Positions 43,711-55,800 of a stretch of 64,000 nucleotides of DNA are shown in pieces. This DNA is from Nemertoderma westbladi (taxonomy: Eukaryota > Xenacoelomorpha > Nemertodermatida > Nemertodermatidae): the NCBI GenBank assembly GCA_032718475.1, contig JAUCBJ010008121.1, positions 1-64,000 of the forward strand, read 5' to 3'. The translations under genes were made by a program, and so were the position numbers. A model generated the notes under the pieces. The model did not search any database and was not told the DNA's origin. It saw only the letters and a list, made by a program, of their open reading frames with translations. Numbering within the stretch: the first letter of the stretch is position 1; every line of letters begins with the position of its first letter.

Positions 43711-44260
43711 TACGGGATCGTGTTAATTAGGCCGAATGAAAATTTCATGTCCGTCTGTCTGTCTGTCCGTTCGCCGGTCGGTCCGTAATAAATAATTCAT
43801 TCGTAAATAACTTTTGATGATTTTAACCATTTTCAACCAAATTTTGTATAGGTATACTAGAGAAAAAGTTCCAATATTTTGAGACGGAGTAAAAAATCCC
43901 TGTTAAAAATAGGGCAATAAACGAATTATACAAACATGCATAGACGCATATAAACTACATATTAAATTTCTCGAAATTACATAAAATACATTTTTTAAAT
44001 GGGCTAATTAGTAATATCGGTACTACTGTAGTTATTACAATCGTTCTGGAACAAGTCAAATTCGTTGCAGTGTTTCTACTGGGGTTTGTGTTTCCTTCTG
44101 AATTTTATCCATTAAACACAAGCGAACTGACGATTTAGAGACCGGATGGGCTTCCTTATCATTATAGTTTCACAGTTATTCATATGATTCTCACCTGCAG
44201 CATCCACTTATATACTAATAACTTATATACTAATAATCCACTTATATATTAATAAAGGGA

Positions 44261-45505
44261 ATGGGGATGGGGGGCCCGGCAGGGAAGGCTGTAGCGGTGC
44301 TAGTGGTAGATAGGATACACAAACATGTCAATATTATGTCATTATTTGGTGCAATTTATTTCCGTACCTTTGTCGATGACGGCGAAGCTATTTTTGACCG
44401 GGTTTTGTCGAAGGAAGAACAGACCGAGATAGTACAATGTTATAATAAGGGGGGGGGGGGGGGGGTGGAAGTGTTTGGACGGGACGATATTAAATTCACT
44501 TTTGAATTTTCGAATTCTAAGTCTGTGTTTCTCGACCTTGAATTGGTAAGGGGAGAGGGAGGGGGGATTATATCCAAGGTCCATTTCAAGCCTCTATCCA
44601 AGAAACTTCCTATCCCCACGACTAGTTTACACTCTAGGAAGACTTTGGAGGGTGTAGCCAGGGGACAACTTAGCAGGTTCGGGAGGTTGACAAGGACTAA
44701 GACCGAGTACGAGGAGGCACGTGACAGATACCTCACAGACTGTTGGGTTTCGGGATACGCCCGGACTTTCTTAGACAGGATTAGACAGTGGGACCCCCAC
44801 AGACGAAGGATTGACGTAGCAGCGGGAAGCCCCGTTGACCAGACAGACAACCAACGGCGGACACACACGACCGTTCTACCGGACAGGGTTCACTTCGGAA
44901 TAGACGCCAGGTTCACACCAGCGGTGAATCCGGTACTATCCAGACACAGATCGTGGATGGAAGCAGTTGGAATCAGGTTACTCGCGTCCACGAGGACAGG
45001 TCGGAATATAGGGAAGTTGCTGATAAAAAAGAAAGCTGCAGCAGGCCAAAGCGGGAACCACCCGTGCGGCCGGCCCCGTTGCAAGACGTGTCCATCCATC
45101 CTAGACAAACCTTGCACCCCGTGGGGGGTCAAGATCAGTGGTTCTTTCGATTGTACATCCCACAACGTACTGTACATATTGTCGTGTTCTGACCATCCGC
45201 ACAACTTCTATTTAGGACAGACAGAACAGACAATACGCGACAGACTAACCAAGCACAGATCAGCGATCCGAAATTTCAGGAAGGAACTCGAACCCGATTT
45301 GGACAGCACCCCGGAGTATGTTCTCCTGCAACATTTCTCCACTTGCCCCATCGACAGTATTAGGATCACCGCCTTTCGCAAGTTCCACAATGACATAGAC
45401 AGGATCCACGCTGAATCCGTACACATCAACAAATACAGACCCCCTGTTTGCGCTTTTAAGACCTTTGACAGTTTAACCTGCCAAATTAGGATGTCTTTTA
45501 GATGA
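44261..45505 (+). CDS. Penelope-like element, 5'-truncated RT plus GIY-YIG endonuclease
   Basis: 414 codons. The RT remnant begins just before palm motif C, FRTFVDDGEAIF (about 34-45, F-V-D-D carrying the catalytic aspartates). After a basic linker comes a CGRPRCKTC knuckle (about 268-276), then a GIY-YIG endonuclease with VLYILSC (about 302-308) and FYLGQTEQTIRDRLTKHR (about 316-333), ending near a conserved HINKYRP. This RT plus GIY-YIG layout defines Penelope-like elements. A TAA stop lies three codons upstream of the first ATG, so the fingers and palm A/B are missing and the element is 5'-truncated. A 16-base G run (44451-44466) encodes a poly-Gly stretch in frame. Immediately upstream is a short TTATATACTAAT repeat. 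Confidence 0.85.
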   Translation: MGMGGPAGKAVAVLVVDRIHKHVNIMSLFGAIYFRTFVDDGEAIFDRVLSKEEQTEIVQCYNKGGGGGVEVFGRDDIKFTFEFSNSKSVFLDLELVRGEGGGIISKVHFKPLSKKLPIPTTSLHSRKTLEGVARGQLSRFGRLTRTKTEYEEARDRYLTDCWVSGYARTFLDRIRQWDPHRRRIDVAAGSPVDQTDNQRRTHTTVLPDRVHFGIDARFTPAVNPVLSRHRSWMEAVGIRLLASTRTGRNIGKLLIKKKAAAGQSGNHPCGRPRCKTCPSILDKPCTPWGVKISGSFDCTSHNVLYILSCSDHPHNFYLGQTEQTIRDRLTKHRSAIRNFRKELEPDLDSTPEYVLLQHFSTCPIDSIRITAFRKFHNDIDRIHAESVHINKYRPPVCAFKTFDSLTCQIRMSFR

Positions 45506-47081
45506 TATATAGTCTTTAGCCTATGACGAGTATTTGATACACTACATTAGCCGAAGCCAGTCTATGCGCAATCATTCACCCGCTGGATATACCCGGGAGA
45601 TTGAATTCGGAAGCTTAATGATTGATGGTGTAAGCCTACTGTATTATTCGACTGATCGTAATATATAATCTCTGACAAATATTATTCACTTTCGGGAAAT
45701 ATTAACAGTTCCTTTAGGACGTGGCGCTCTATCTATGTAAACAGAGTTATGACTTAAACCAGACACAACGAAAAGGCTATAGATTCACGTATATGGCGCA
45801 TTCTTTAGGAGATGCTTTGTTATCAGTCACAATCATACACAATGCTGCACAATGCTGCACACCAATCTGCCGACCTTCACTAATTTTAGTCACATACAAA
45901 GAGAATAACAGACAATACATGTAGGGCCTATAAAATAGCATTAGATTCACTTCAAACCACTTAACATAGGTCGCAATCGTTTATCTGTAACCGGTCTCTC
46001 TAACCTTTAGTATATCAAGAAGGTTGGGTGTCTGACTATTGATCAGTATTCCAAATATAATCTTCCATCAACAAATATAATGAATAACCGACAGCAAAAG
46101 CAGTAATGTTAAGTAAGATATGCATGATATGTTTAGTAAGCATTGATAAGGTAACTCGTTAACTCGATAACAGATATACGTTCTATAATTAAGCCTACTA
46201 ATGTAAGACTAAAGACTGAAACACGGAGGTGCCAAAAGCCGGTGTTCTTAGGCTCTGGGCAAAAACATAACACAGAATTCCTGAGTTTCTGTATCCACCT
46301 CCAACACAGAGACAAAAAACGCTCTGATTGGTCGACCGAACAACGAGAGAACAAAGAAACAAAGAAATGTCGACGTGGCAATATCAGCTGTTAGCCGTCG
46401 TCATGGTAGCGACACTGTTTTCAAGAGTATCGAGCTTATTGCGTCCCGAAATTGCGGATTATGTCCTCTAAAGTACAAATACAGAAGAAATGGCTTTTAT
46501 GTCCTCTAAAACACCAGTACAGTAAGGACACGGCATTTTTATGCCCAGTAAACCAACTACAGAGTACTTTACGGGGAAAATAACCGGCTAATTACGCAAA
46601 AGCTTTTACACCGCTCCCAGAAAATGGGATTTAAGTCTATAAAATATAACAAATCACAGTTTCTAAAATATAAAGATACTCTAAACAGTTAGTCTTTCTT
46701 ACGCAGACGGCGTTTACGCAGTTTTTTGAGGCTAGCAAGAGTCCTTCTCTCTCTGGGGCGAGCCACTTTACTAGGGGGGCTATAAATCCTGGGTGAAGGG
46801 TGCAATATGATTGCATCAAAAGGTGTAGGACTATGGTCGGGGTATCCGCCGTTTCGATATGCTTCTCCTCGAGCTGATTTTCCTCCGCTCGTAGCTGGAT
46901 ACGTCCATCCAAAACTCTCGCAGAGAATGGGGGTTGTCTAAGTTCGATATCTTCTTAGAGATTCTGGATTTCACAATCGAACTGAGATAAAGACAATTCG
47001 TTTATCGCTTGGACTTGCTGTTACAACTTACGTTTATCTGAACAAACGCAGGTTTCCTTTCTGATCTTTGTAGAATAGCGT
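45506..47081. other. Intergenic, no gene assigned
   Basis: Low-complexity and unique AT-rich DNA. GGGGCGAGCCA occurs alone at 46755-46765. Open frames such as 46133-46381 and 46637-46912 have no recognisable content. Confidence 0.45.
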
Positions 47082-48209
47082 TTAACTCGTTTGGTACAAC
47101 GCTCTCCGCCACTTTGGTGACAGGTTATATCGTGTTAAGCCGGGACGATGGTAAGGGTTAAACGGCGATATTAAATGTCCGCGTCCCAATCCGGCTAGGT
47201 AGAATGGGCTAATATCTAGGAAGCCCACAACTAGGGTGCCACCGACTAATTGTTCAGGTAACCCTAGATCTTTGAGCAGTGAGTACAGCTCGGGAGGATC
47301 CGTCATACTAATAGGATCAAGAGTCTGAAGTCTCACTAGGGAATGAGGAGTTCTGATCGAGTATTCCGAAACTCTGATCATTGGTTTATTTAAGGATCGT
47401 CTGAGTCGAACGAGCGTAGGTGATACATCGAACAAGTTTCGCTCGAAACTCCCGTAAGTATAGCGAGTAAAACCGTGTTTAAAGCAACGTCTCCGCGGAT
47501 GTTTATGTCTTTCCGTTTGTTGGTTGGGTCTTGGGCATTCATCGCAATAATACCAAAAACGCACGTCTTGTAGGGGAAACGCGAGTGATCTTTCTCCAGC
47601 TTACAATATTCCTCCATCCGTTCGAAGCTATCCGGTACAACAGGTAGCGATCGATCGGCGGTAAGATACATCATAGTGGAATAGAGCCGTTTGAGTCCTA
47701 CCATGCGGTCATGATGTATACCTTGAGGATATCGAGTTTCTAGATTCTGTTGACTGGTAATATCGAGATAGGTTTCTCTCAAGAATTCCAGGTATTTGGT
47801 GAAGTCGCTGCATTTATCCGGCTCTTCGACATCTGCACTTTCGAGTCGGTTTCGAATAGAATTTTCGTGTTCGAGTCTCAGTTTATCGTTCCGCTTCCGC
47901 TGGGTATGATATTTAAATAAACCATTTCCCTTTGGTGTCTATATCGTTCGTATCGTGTAGGTCGATAGGATGACCAGTAGTTAAGAAGTCCATATACGTA
48001 CCATTACGATGCGTATAGCGAGCGGTGAATTTTCTACAGTCTAACCCACGCGCAAGTTGCTCCCGGGACATTGGCGGTTAGATATAACGACCATCGTCCT
48101 CCGTAGTAGTTGGACCAGCGTCGCCGCGTATCAAGCTATCAACAAACGCTTGTAAAGGTAGAGTATATCGTTCCCTGATACCAAGATCATCTTCTATCAA
48201 CTCAATCAT
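47082..48209 (-). pseudogene. Broken single-exon gene of unknown family (one stop, two frameshifts)
   Basis: Read on the minus strand from ATG 48209, a coherent protein of about 370 residues can be followed. The start is MIELIEDDLGIRERYTLPLQ, then comes a TAA at 48078-48080, and the frame resumes with PPMSREQLARGLDCRKF. A shift occurs near 47937 in an AAAGGGAAA run and another near 47558 in TTTCCCC, followed by FWYYCDECPRP and a basic tail ending at the stop 47082. Composition, paired cysteines and continuity across the lesions point to real former coding sequence. I do not recognise the family and see no RT, transposase or env signature. Both frameshifts are at homopolymers, so assembly error is possible, but the in-frame TAA is not explained that way. 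Confidence 0.55.
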
Positions 48210-49864
48210 ATCTGCTATATAAGTTTATCCATATTATAATGAGTTTATATTTAGGCGAGCGGGCGTCGCTGCCTACCCCTCTCTGCCCCCGGACAGTGCG
48301 AGATCCTCAGCGCTGGTGTACTTTCGCCGATGTGCCTATCGCCAACGTCGTAGCTGCACAACGACTACAACAACCAGCACGAGCCACTCCACCGTCCGTC
48401 CCAAAGGCTTAGATATACTTCAGGTTCTTACTGGAGAGTTAGGGTTACTTTCACAATTGCGACTCGCTACTGTAAACACACTTTAGTAGTAACATTCACC
48501 TACAAACGCACAAATTCCACGTAACAGTCACAAATGGTACACATTCTATCACACATTCGGGTCATTTGTCCGTTAGTCAAGTGCCTTCCAGAATGTCACG
48601 TTGTTATTATGTATCCTTGGATACTAGCGGTGTGCTATTTATTCCGTATGCTATTCAATACGCAAGCCCTTTATTGTTCTTTTAACTCACTTCTAATTCT
48701 AGCGTAGTTGTTGCCATGGTGACATTATGGAAAGCTAGCGGTAGAATTAGGGTAACTCTCATGCATACAGATCTGGGATGCTATTTAATAGTAATTCTTT
48801 AATGGTCAATATCCCCTTTATACATGATTCTATGAATTTTATCGGCTATTGACTATACATTGGAGATTCTCACACACAAATACACTTAATATAGTGAATC
48901 TCCGCTCCCATGATCTATTAATTAATGGAATTTTGGGAATGTTATAAATTGCATAAAATTGCAATTTATTAAATTCATTAAAGTATGAATTTAAATTTAT
49001 TCCCTGAAATTTTATTATTTGATAGTTAAATTGACACAATTTGATTCCAGAGCAGGTCTGGGGACATAGGATCCTTAATTCTATGAAAATTGTCTTTTAA
49101 GAGTATCGGTAAGTGCTACGATTACTGACCGACTAGAATGGTTAAAGGATCTGAATTTTACAGATTTTGATTTATAGATTTGTAAATATTAAATAATTAA
49201 TATTTGAGGATGGGCACCAGTTTATTCCAGAACTTGTCTGGGGACGTTAACCACTGATTCTAGAATTTTGTCTTTCAAGTATATCGGTGGGTGCCGCGAT
49301 ATCTTAATCGACTAGAATTGCAGATGGTCAAAGGGTTTAACAGATTTATTTTGCGTTATACGCTACTGTTAAAGGGACATCACGCTACTATATGTATTAT
49401 TTAATATACGGTATGAGAGCAATATCGCACGAAGCAATGTCAGTGTGAAGAGGCAAGTCGTTTCCAAGGTCTACCCAGAGCTTGGTTTAGCCGAGACACG
49501 AGGATCTGAACTTTGCATTCCTAATACTCTGCCTACCAATAATACTTGAATATAGTAGTGGCTTTATTGTACTTTAATAAGTACGGACATTTCATCTTAC
49601 TGTAGTTACGTATTTATAATATAATACGGACAGTAAGGAAAGAGAAAAAACACTTGTTTCTCACCGTCACACTAAATATAATATAAGTAATTACGTACGC
49701 AATAAACACGAACATATTGCACTATTCTACTAAATAATCGCTAAATAATATTCTACTAAATTAAATAAAACGATTATAATAAAATTACATAGTAATACAT
49801 ACATAAATATAAAAATAATAAAATAATATAAAATAATAGAGTCACACGCCCACTCCGAACGATA
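48210..49864. other. 3' flank of the BEL/Pao ORF, no gene seen
   Basis: Between the broken gene and the BEL/Pao stop codon. Two related blocks of about 180 bp (49035-49145 and 49220-49340) share ctggggac, ttgtctttcaa/ttgtcttttaa and cgactagaat. On the minus strand 49560-49850 has tattataaatacg and aataaagcc motifs such as an LTR might carry, but I found no matching copy on the 5' side. Confidence 0.45.
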
Positions 49865-52800
49865 TTAAGTTGGGGAGTCCCTAGATGTCGGTTGGATTAG
49901 GGAAGTGGTCGTGGGAAGAGTTTCTTGCCTTCCATAGTTTCCGGAGAGCTCTCTGTCTCTTTCCAGTAAACATAAACGACCCACTGGGCGGTTGAGCTGT
50001 TGAGTCTCAAAGACTATCCCTGGTTTCTTAAAGTTACGCCGCATGACGACGAGTTCTACTGATCTCACCAAACCATCGCTCGAGATATAAGTCTCGATGA
50101 TACGTCCTGTTTGCCATCGCTTACGTGGGAGATCGGGGTCCACAATAAGCACCATGTCTCCAGCGCTGACGTTTTCTTGCTGCGCAAACCACTTAGTTCG
50201 AAGTTGTAGAGTGGGCAAGTAATGTTTCTCGAAATGGTCAGCGAAACGACGGGATAGCAACTGCATAAGTTGCCAGGTTCGACGGCAGTACTCGTCTCCG
50301 TCTGTGATCTCCGATCGTGGGAGCATGGCTACGGGTTTCTTCAGTAGAAAGTGCGCGGGTGTTAGCGCTTCCAGGGAATCAGGACTTGAAGAGACTGGCA
50401 TAAGCGGTCTTTCGTTGAGATAAGCGGCGATTTCCTCCATTAACGTCCGCAATAGTTCGTCGGTGAGATAAGCGCGACAAGGTACAATAAAGTGGAACGC
50501 AGTCTTCACGCTCCTAATCAATCTCTCCCAACTTCCTCCCCACCAAGGGGCGTCGGCGGCGTTGAAGGTCCAGCTAGATGCTGTTATCTTTAGCTGATCG
50601 TCCACCTGTCTCTTGTTCCAGTCCTTTACGTAAGCTTGAATTTCGTTGTTGGCGCCAATGAAGTTCGTTCCCTTATCCGATCTCATCGTGTTACTGGTTC
50701 CGAAACGAGCGATCTGTCGTCGTAGACTCAACACGAAGCTGTTGGTGGATAGATCGTTTACCATATCGAGATGGATAGCTCTACAAGTCATACAAACGAA
50801 GATGACACACCATCTCTTGACTATAGTCCGGGCACGATATACTTCAATAGGGCCAAATAAATCCACACCGGTATTAGTAAAAGGTGGTTCATAGAAGCTT
50901 ACTCTTTCCCTAGGTAATTCTGCCTCTCGCTGTGTCAAAGGCCTACTGAATGCTTTCCTACAGGGTATGCAGTTCCTAAGGACTTGGTTCAGAGCCCTAC
51001 GGGGTTTATAAAAATAGAAGCGAGTTCGAATTTCGCTCAGAACTCGTTCTCTTCCAGCATGATACAGTTTGCTATGAACATCTACAATCATCTTGATTTG
51101 TATGTCAAGATTTCTAATGAGTATGGGAAATTTAGTGTCAAAGGATAATGGGGCGTTGGTAAGCCTACCTCCAACACGTATTAACCCATCTATCATGGTA
51201 CTAGAGAAGCGATCCCTTAAGCGCATCTGCGGATTTCTTAACAACAGGAAATACTTATCGGAATCCTCATAGCATTGTAGGAGTCTTAGCATCTGTTTGT
51301 TGGTTTCATCATGCTCCTGGTAACTGATCTTCTCCTTTAGAAACCTGTCGGATATCTTGTATTTGGGAAGATCTTTAACAACATGGACTCGTGCAGACGT
51401 TGATGGAGCATCATCACTATTGGTCTTTGTCCCGGAGTAACGATGATGAAAACATCGTTTTAAATAGGTGACGGCTTTACAGAGCCGATTCCAGGAGCTG
51501 TAGTGACGTATCGCTCTCTGCAAGAGGGGTGAGAGTCCTTGCGCGATATCTGGTATTCCAGATTTCCAATCCTTGTCACGGATTTCCAAGACTTCTTTAG
51601 TCGTGGCGGTGGGTTTCTGATCCAAAGCATCCTCTCCGGAAGTAAATAATACAGATAGATCAACCGCAGGTTTAAACAACTTCGATTTACTCGCTCGAGT
51701 TTTGGGTTTAACTTTCTCCGCTCCCTTGGCCTGTCTGATCTCTGCTGTTGTGAGATGGGGAGGCCATTCTTCTTCTTCTCGGTAGAGAAAGTCGGGTCCA
51801 CCTAACCATTCGGGAGTATTTACCAATTCCTTTGGAGTCGCTCCTCGGGAAGCGATGTCTGCTGGATTAATCGTTCCGGGGCAATGTCTCCATTGGTCCA
51901 TCGTCGTGCGACTAAGTATGATGGCTACTCTGTTGGTAACGAAGACGCTAAACTGACAGACTTCATTGGTTATATACTCTAACACGAGTAAAGCGTCGGT
52001 CCAATAGACAGTTTTCTCTAATGGATAGTCAATCTGTTCTGTTACATTCCGGCCGATGGCTGTAGCGTATAGAGCCGCTTTTAACTCCGCTCGAGGAACT
52101 TTCAACTTGTTGTTGATTAATGCCTTAGAAGTAACCAAGGCGACTTTGATTCCATCCGGAGTTTCCACTCTTAGATAGGCTACTATACCTATTCCCATAT
52201 CGCTGGCGTCTCCAAACACATGGAGTTGATAGGAATACGTAGGGAGAACATGACCAAAATATGAACGGGAAATTATAAAATCCTCGATAGCCGGCAGAGA
52301 ATCTTCCCATTTCATCCACTTCTTTAATAATTCTCCCTTAAGTGGATCGTCCCATGAGTGGTTTTCAAGCCACATTTGTTGTACCAAACTACGAGCAATC
52401 AATATAACTGGGCTAATAAATCCCAATGGATCGAAATAAGTGCTCAGTATACTTAAGCAAATCTGTTTGGTTCGAACTGGATTATCTCGCTGTTTTAGCT
52501 GGAAAAACAGGATATCTCGCTCTGTGTCCCATTTCAAGCCGAGTGTCTTGGTTTCTGGCAGATCATCTTTGATCAAATCTAGATCTTTCGCCCCTCGATC
52601 TTCCGCAGGGATCGACTCCAGAAACTCACGGGAGTTGCTGGTGAATTTCGTTAATCGAAACCCACCTCTTTTTAAGCACTCTACCGTTCCTTTAGCGACC
52701 TCAATGGCTTCCTCAACTGATGGAAGGGACTTCAGATTGTCGTCCATGTATATGTCCCGCTTGATGTTGTCGATCACTTCCTTAGAGAAGGCCTCTCGGT

Positions 52801-55800
52801 TGTCCTCTGCAGTGGCACGCACTACCGAACAGGCGTTGGAAGGGCTTGAGATTATCCCAAAGGCCTGGATGGTCATCCAGTACTCCACCGGTTTCTGGTT
52901 GAGGTCTCCTTCGGGCCACCACAGAAATCGTAGACTATCTCGATCCCTATCTAACACTTTGACTTGTAAGAACATGCCTTCTATATCGGAGGCGAAAGCA
53001 ATCGAATATTGTCTCAATCTTAAAAGAATTCCCAACAAAGATTGAAGTAAGTTGGGTCCGGGTAACAATTCAGAGTTAAGGGATTGACCCATGTAAAGAG
53101 CGGAGCCATCAAACACTACTCTCACTTCATGTGGTTTACCGGGTTTAGGAACGTAATGGTGAGTTAAGTAATACGTTCTTTCAGTCACAGGTGTTTCTTC
53201 CGGTACTTTCTCCGCGTATCCCTTACTAATAAATTTCTCCAGCTGTGTTTGATACATTTCTTTAGCTGAAGAATTAGCCGTAAGGCGTCGATGGAGTTGC
53301 GCGATTCTTTTTTCCGCCAAGGGTCTGTTATTGATGAACTTCGGTTCTCTCTTGCGGAAAGGTAGACCGACTTCATACCTACCTTGATCTTTGAGGAAAC
53401 GTGTAGTTGTCTCTTGGATCTGCTTGGCCCTTTCCTCTTCCACCGACAAGGCTTTATCGTAGGAATTGGGCTCTACCGCCTCTTGCAAAAAGAATCGTAC
53501 GGCATGTTCATCTCGAGTCTTGGCATTACAACGCTCAATGACGTCATTTAACTCGTCGTTATAAGCTTCTCGTTCAGATGGATAAAGAAGTTGACATAAG
53601 TTCACTTGGTTTTGCCAAGCCTCGTTTTCCTTAAGGAGATCGATGGTATTCTCCTCATCAAAAAGCTGGTGAACGTTGTCGTTATCTGAGGAGTATGGGG
53701 TTCCCTCAGTTAAATCGTCTCCCTCACTAGCATCATCTTCCCATTCACTCACCTGGCAGACGCGCTCTTGCGGTAGTCTTTCTCTGAGTGTTCTACGGGA
53801 AGGGCCAGTAAAGTACCAACCTACTCTAGTTCTTACCGCATAGGTCTGTAGTGGCTGCGGTTGAGCAGGCCGTTTCTCTAATGTCTCCAGCGCCTCATGC
53901 GCGTTTTGGCCCATGAGTATTTGCACTCCAGGATAATCAGTCTGGAATCGAGGTATGTTAAGATGTTGGATGCTCTCATCCTCGTCCCAATTATAAAGGT
54001 CTGCTTGAGTAGTAGCGAAGTTCTTTATAGCCACCATTTTCACTGACCTTATGCTATGTTCTCCTAGTTCGTCCTGTGGGGTGGACAGCGCGCCTACATA
54101 ATAATCAGCTGTTACTGTAGATTTCCAAACTTGCATAATGCCGGACATGTTTAGCTTAGTTCGGAACTTGGGTTGTCCAGCAAATATGTCTTCGGCTAGT
54201 TCTTTATCAATGAATGTTCCTGTGCTGCCGGAGTCCAGGAGGGCGTTCACTATATAGCTCTTCTGAGGTCCATGGACCCGTAACTGGACTACAGGAAATT
54301 CACGGATTCCTACATCGGAAGTTGGTGCTTTCCACAATGGTTGTCGATCAGAAGTAGTTAGAGTGAAGTCGCTATCTGTATCTTTTTCATATGTGAGTGC
54401 TCGATACACTGCGGTATTTATCATGTAACAGGATTCGTTTTCGTCGGAGAACTCGTCCGTATAGAATCCTTCCATCTCAGATTGATCAGTGTCGTTCACA
54501 TCACTGAATTGGACATGTAGTTCGGAATCACTTACCTGATTAGGACTATTTCGATCGAATTCAGCGTGCAACAAGATATGATGTTTCGCACCACACTTTG
54601 CACACCTTATGTCAGAGTAACAGGTTCGCCGTTGGTGTCCTTGTCTGAGGCAATTATAACATAACCGCTTATCCCACATGACTTCTCGTCTCTCAGTTAA
54701 TGATTTCTTCAGGAATTCATCACACATATTGAAACGGTGGGTCCCGTCACACAGCGCACATTTCGGTTTGATGTTACTCACCTTACTCTGAGTCACATTG
54801 TGTACACTTGCCCTTTCTTCGGGCTTTCTCACCTGAATTCTCGTGGGAGACGTAGGAGGAGTTTTTCTTACCTGTTCTCTCCTGTCATTTGTTCGAGACT
54901 TGAATTTACTTACCTGATCTTTAGGCATTTTATTTACGTAATAAGATCTATCAGTGTCTTTCCCGCTATCTTCTCCTTGAGAAGTCTGGCTTTCGCCGTC
55001 GTCTGTATAACACACTGGTGTTACCTTTCTCCTAGAGACGGGTTTTTCACTTACCTTGTTTTCCGGTGTCTTCTCCCTGGACAGTTTCAGGAGCTGTAAT
55101 TTCACTTCTCCATCTAGGAATGACATGAGATCAGCCATGGTAGGGTCTCGTCGTTGTTGTTCCATCATATATAACACTTTCTTATCCCAGCGTGTACCTA
55201 CTCCACCCTTCGGTAAAGTAGAAGCCACTGCTCTTATAACCATAGTATTCTGATACTCATGAGACTTACCTAGCCAATCTAATTGTCTGCAGATCTCCTG
55301 AATCTCATCGGAAAACTCTATAATTCCGCTACTAATAAACTTTCGGGGCGCTACCAACTTTGCATACAAATACCCAGCTATGTTATTCCTATTACCATAC
55401 CTGATGTTTAGTGTATCCCAAACTTGTCTTAATCCGTCTGGATGTCCAATAAACTTTAACGCCATTAACTTGGGAGATCCTTCCAAGCACTCGATGAGGA
55501 ATCTAAGTTTCTCTCCATTAGATAGCACAGAGTTCTGTATGTTATCTTTGTAATATTCATTAAAAGGTAACCATTTCATCTCATCTCCATTGAACTTGAC
55601 GATCTCTCCCACCTTTACCGCTTGCCGGGCTTCGGTTCTAGCCATTTGACGCGTAAAACTTTCTTGGGACATCGTGTTATTTAATATCGAGTTATCGGTA
55701 TATAAATTTCTCGGATTATGATCCGGTCTATAGGGAATATCATTATCAACAGGTCTATAATTACCCTTAATAGGGTTCACTATAGGAGTTTCTACTTCGC

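Noticed and set aside
44342-45204. Antisense and alternative frames within the Penelope-like ORF
   Set aside because: The sense frame explains the coding signal with RT and GIY-YIG motifs.
52440-53045. 201-codon plus-strand frame inside the BEL/Pao RT
   Set aside because: Antisense to RT codons including YMDD; no separate gene expected.
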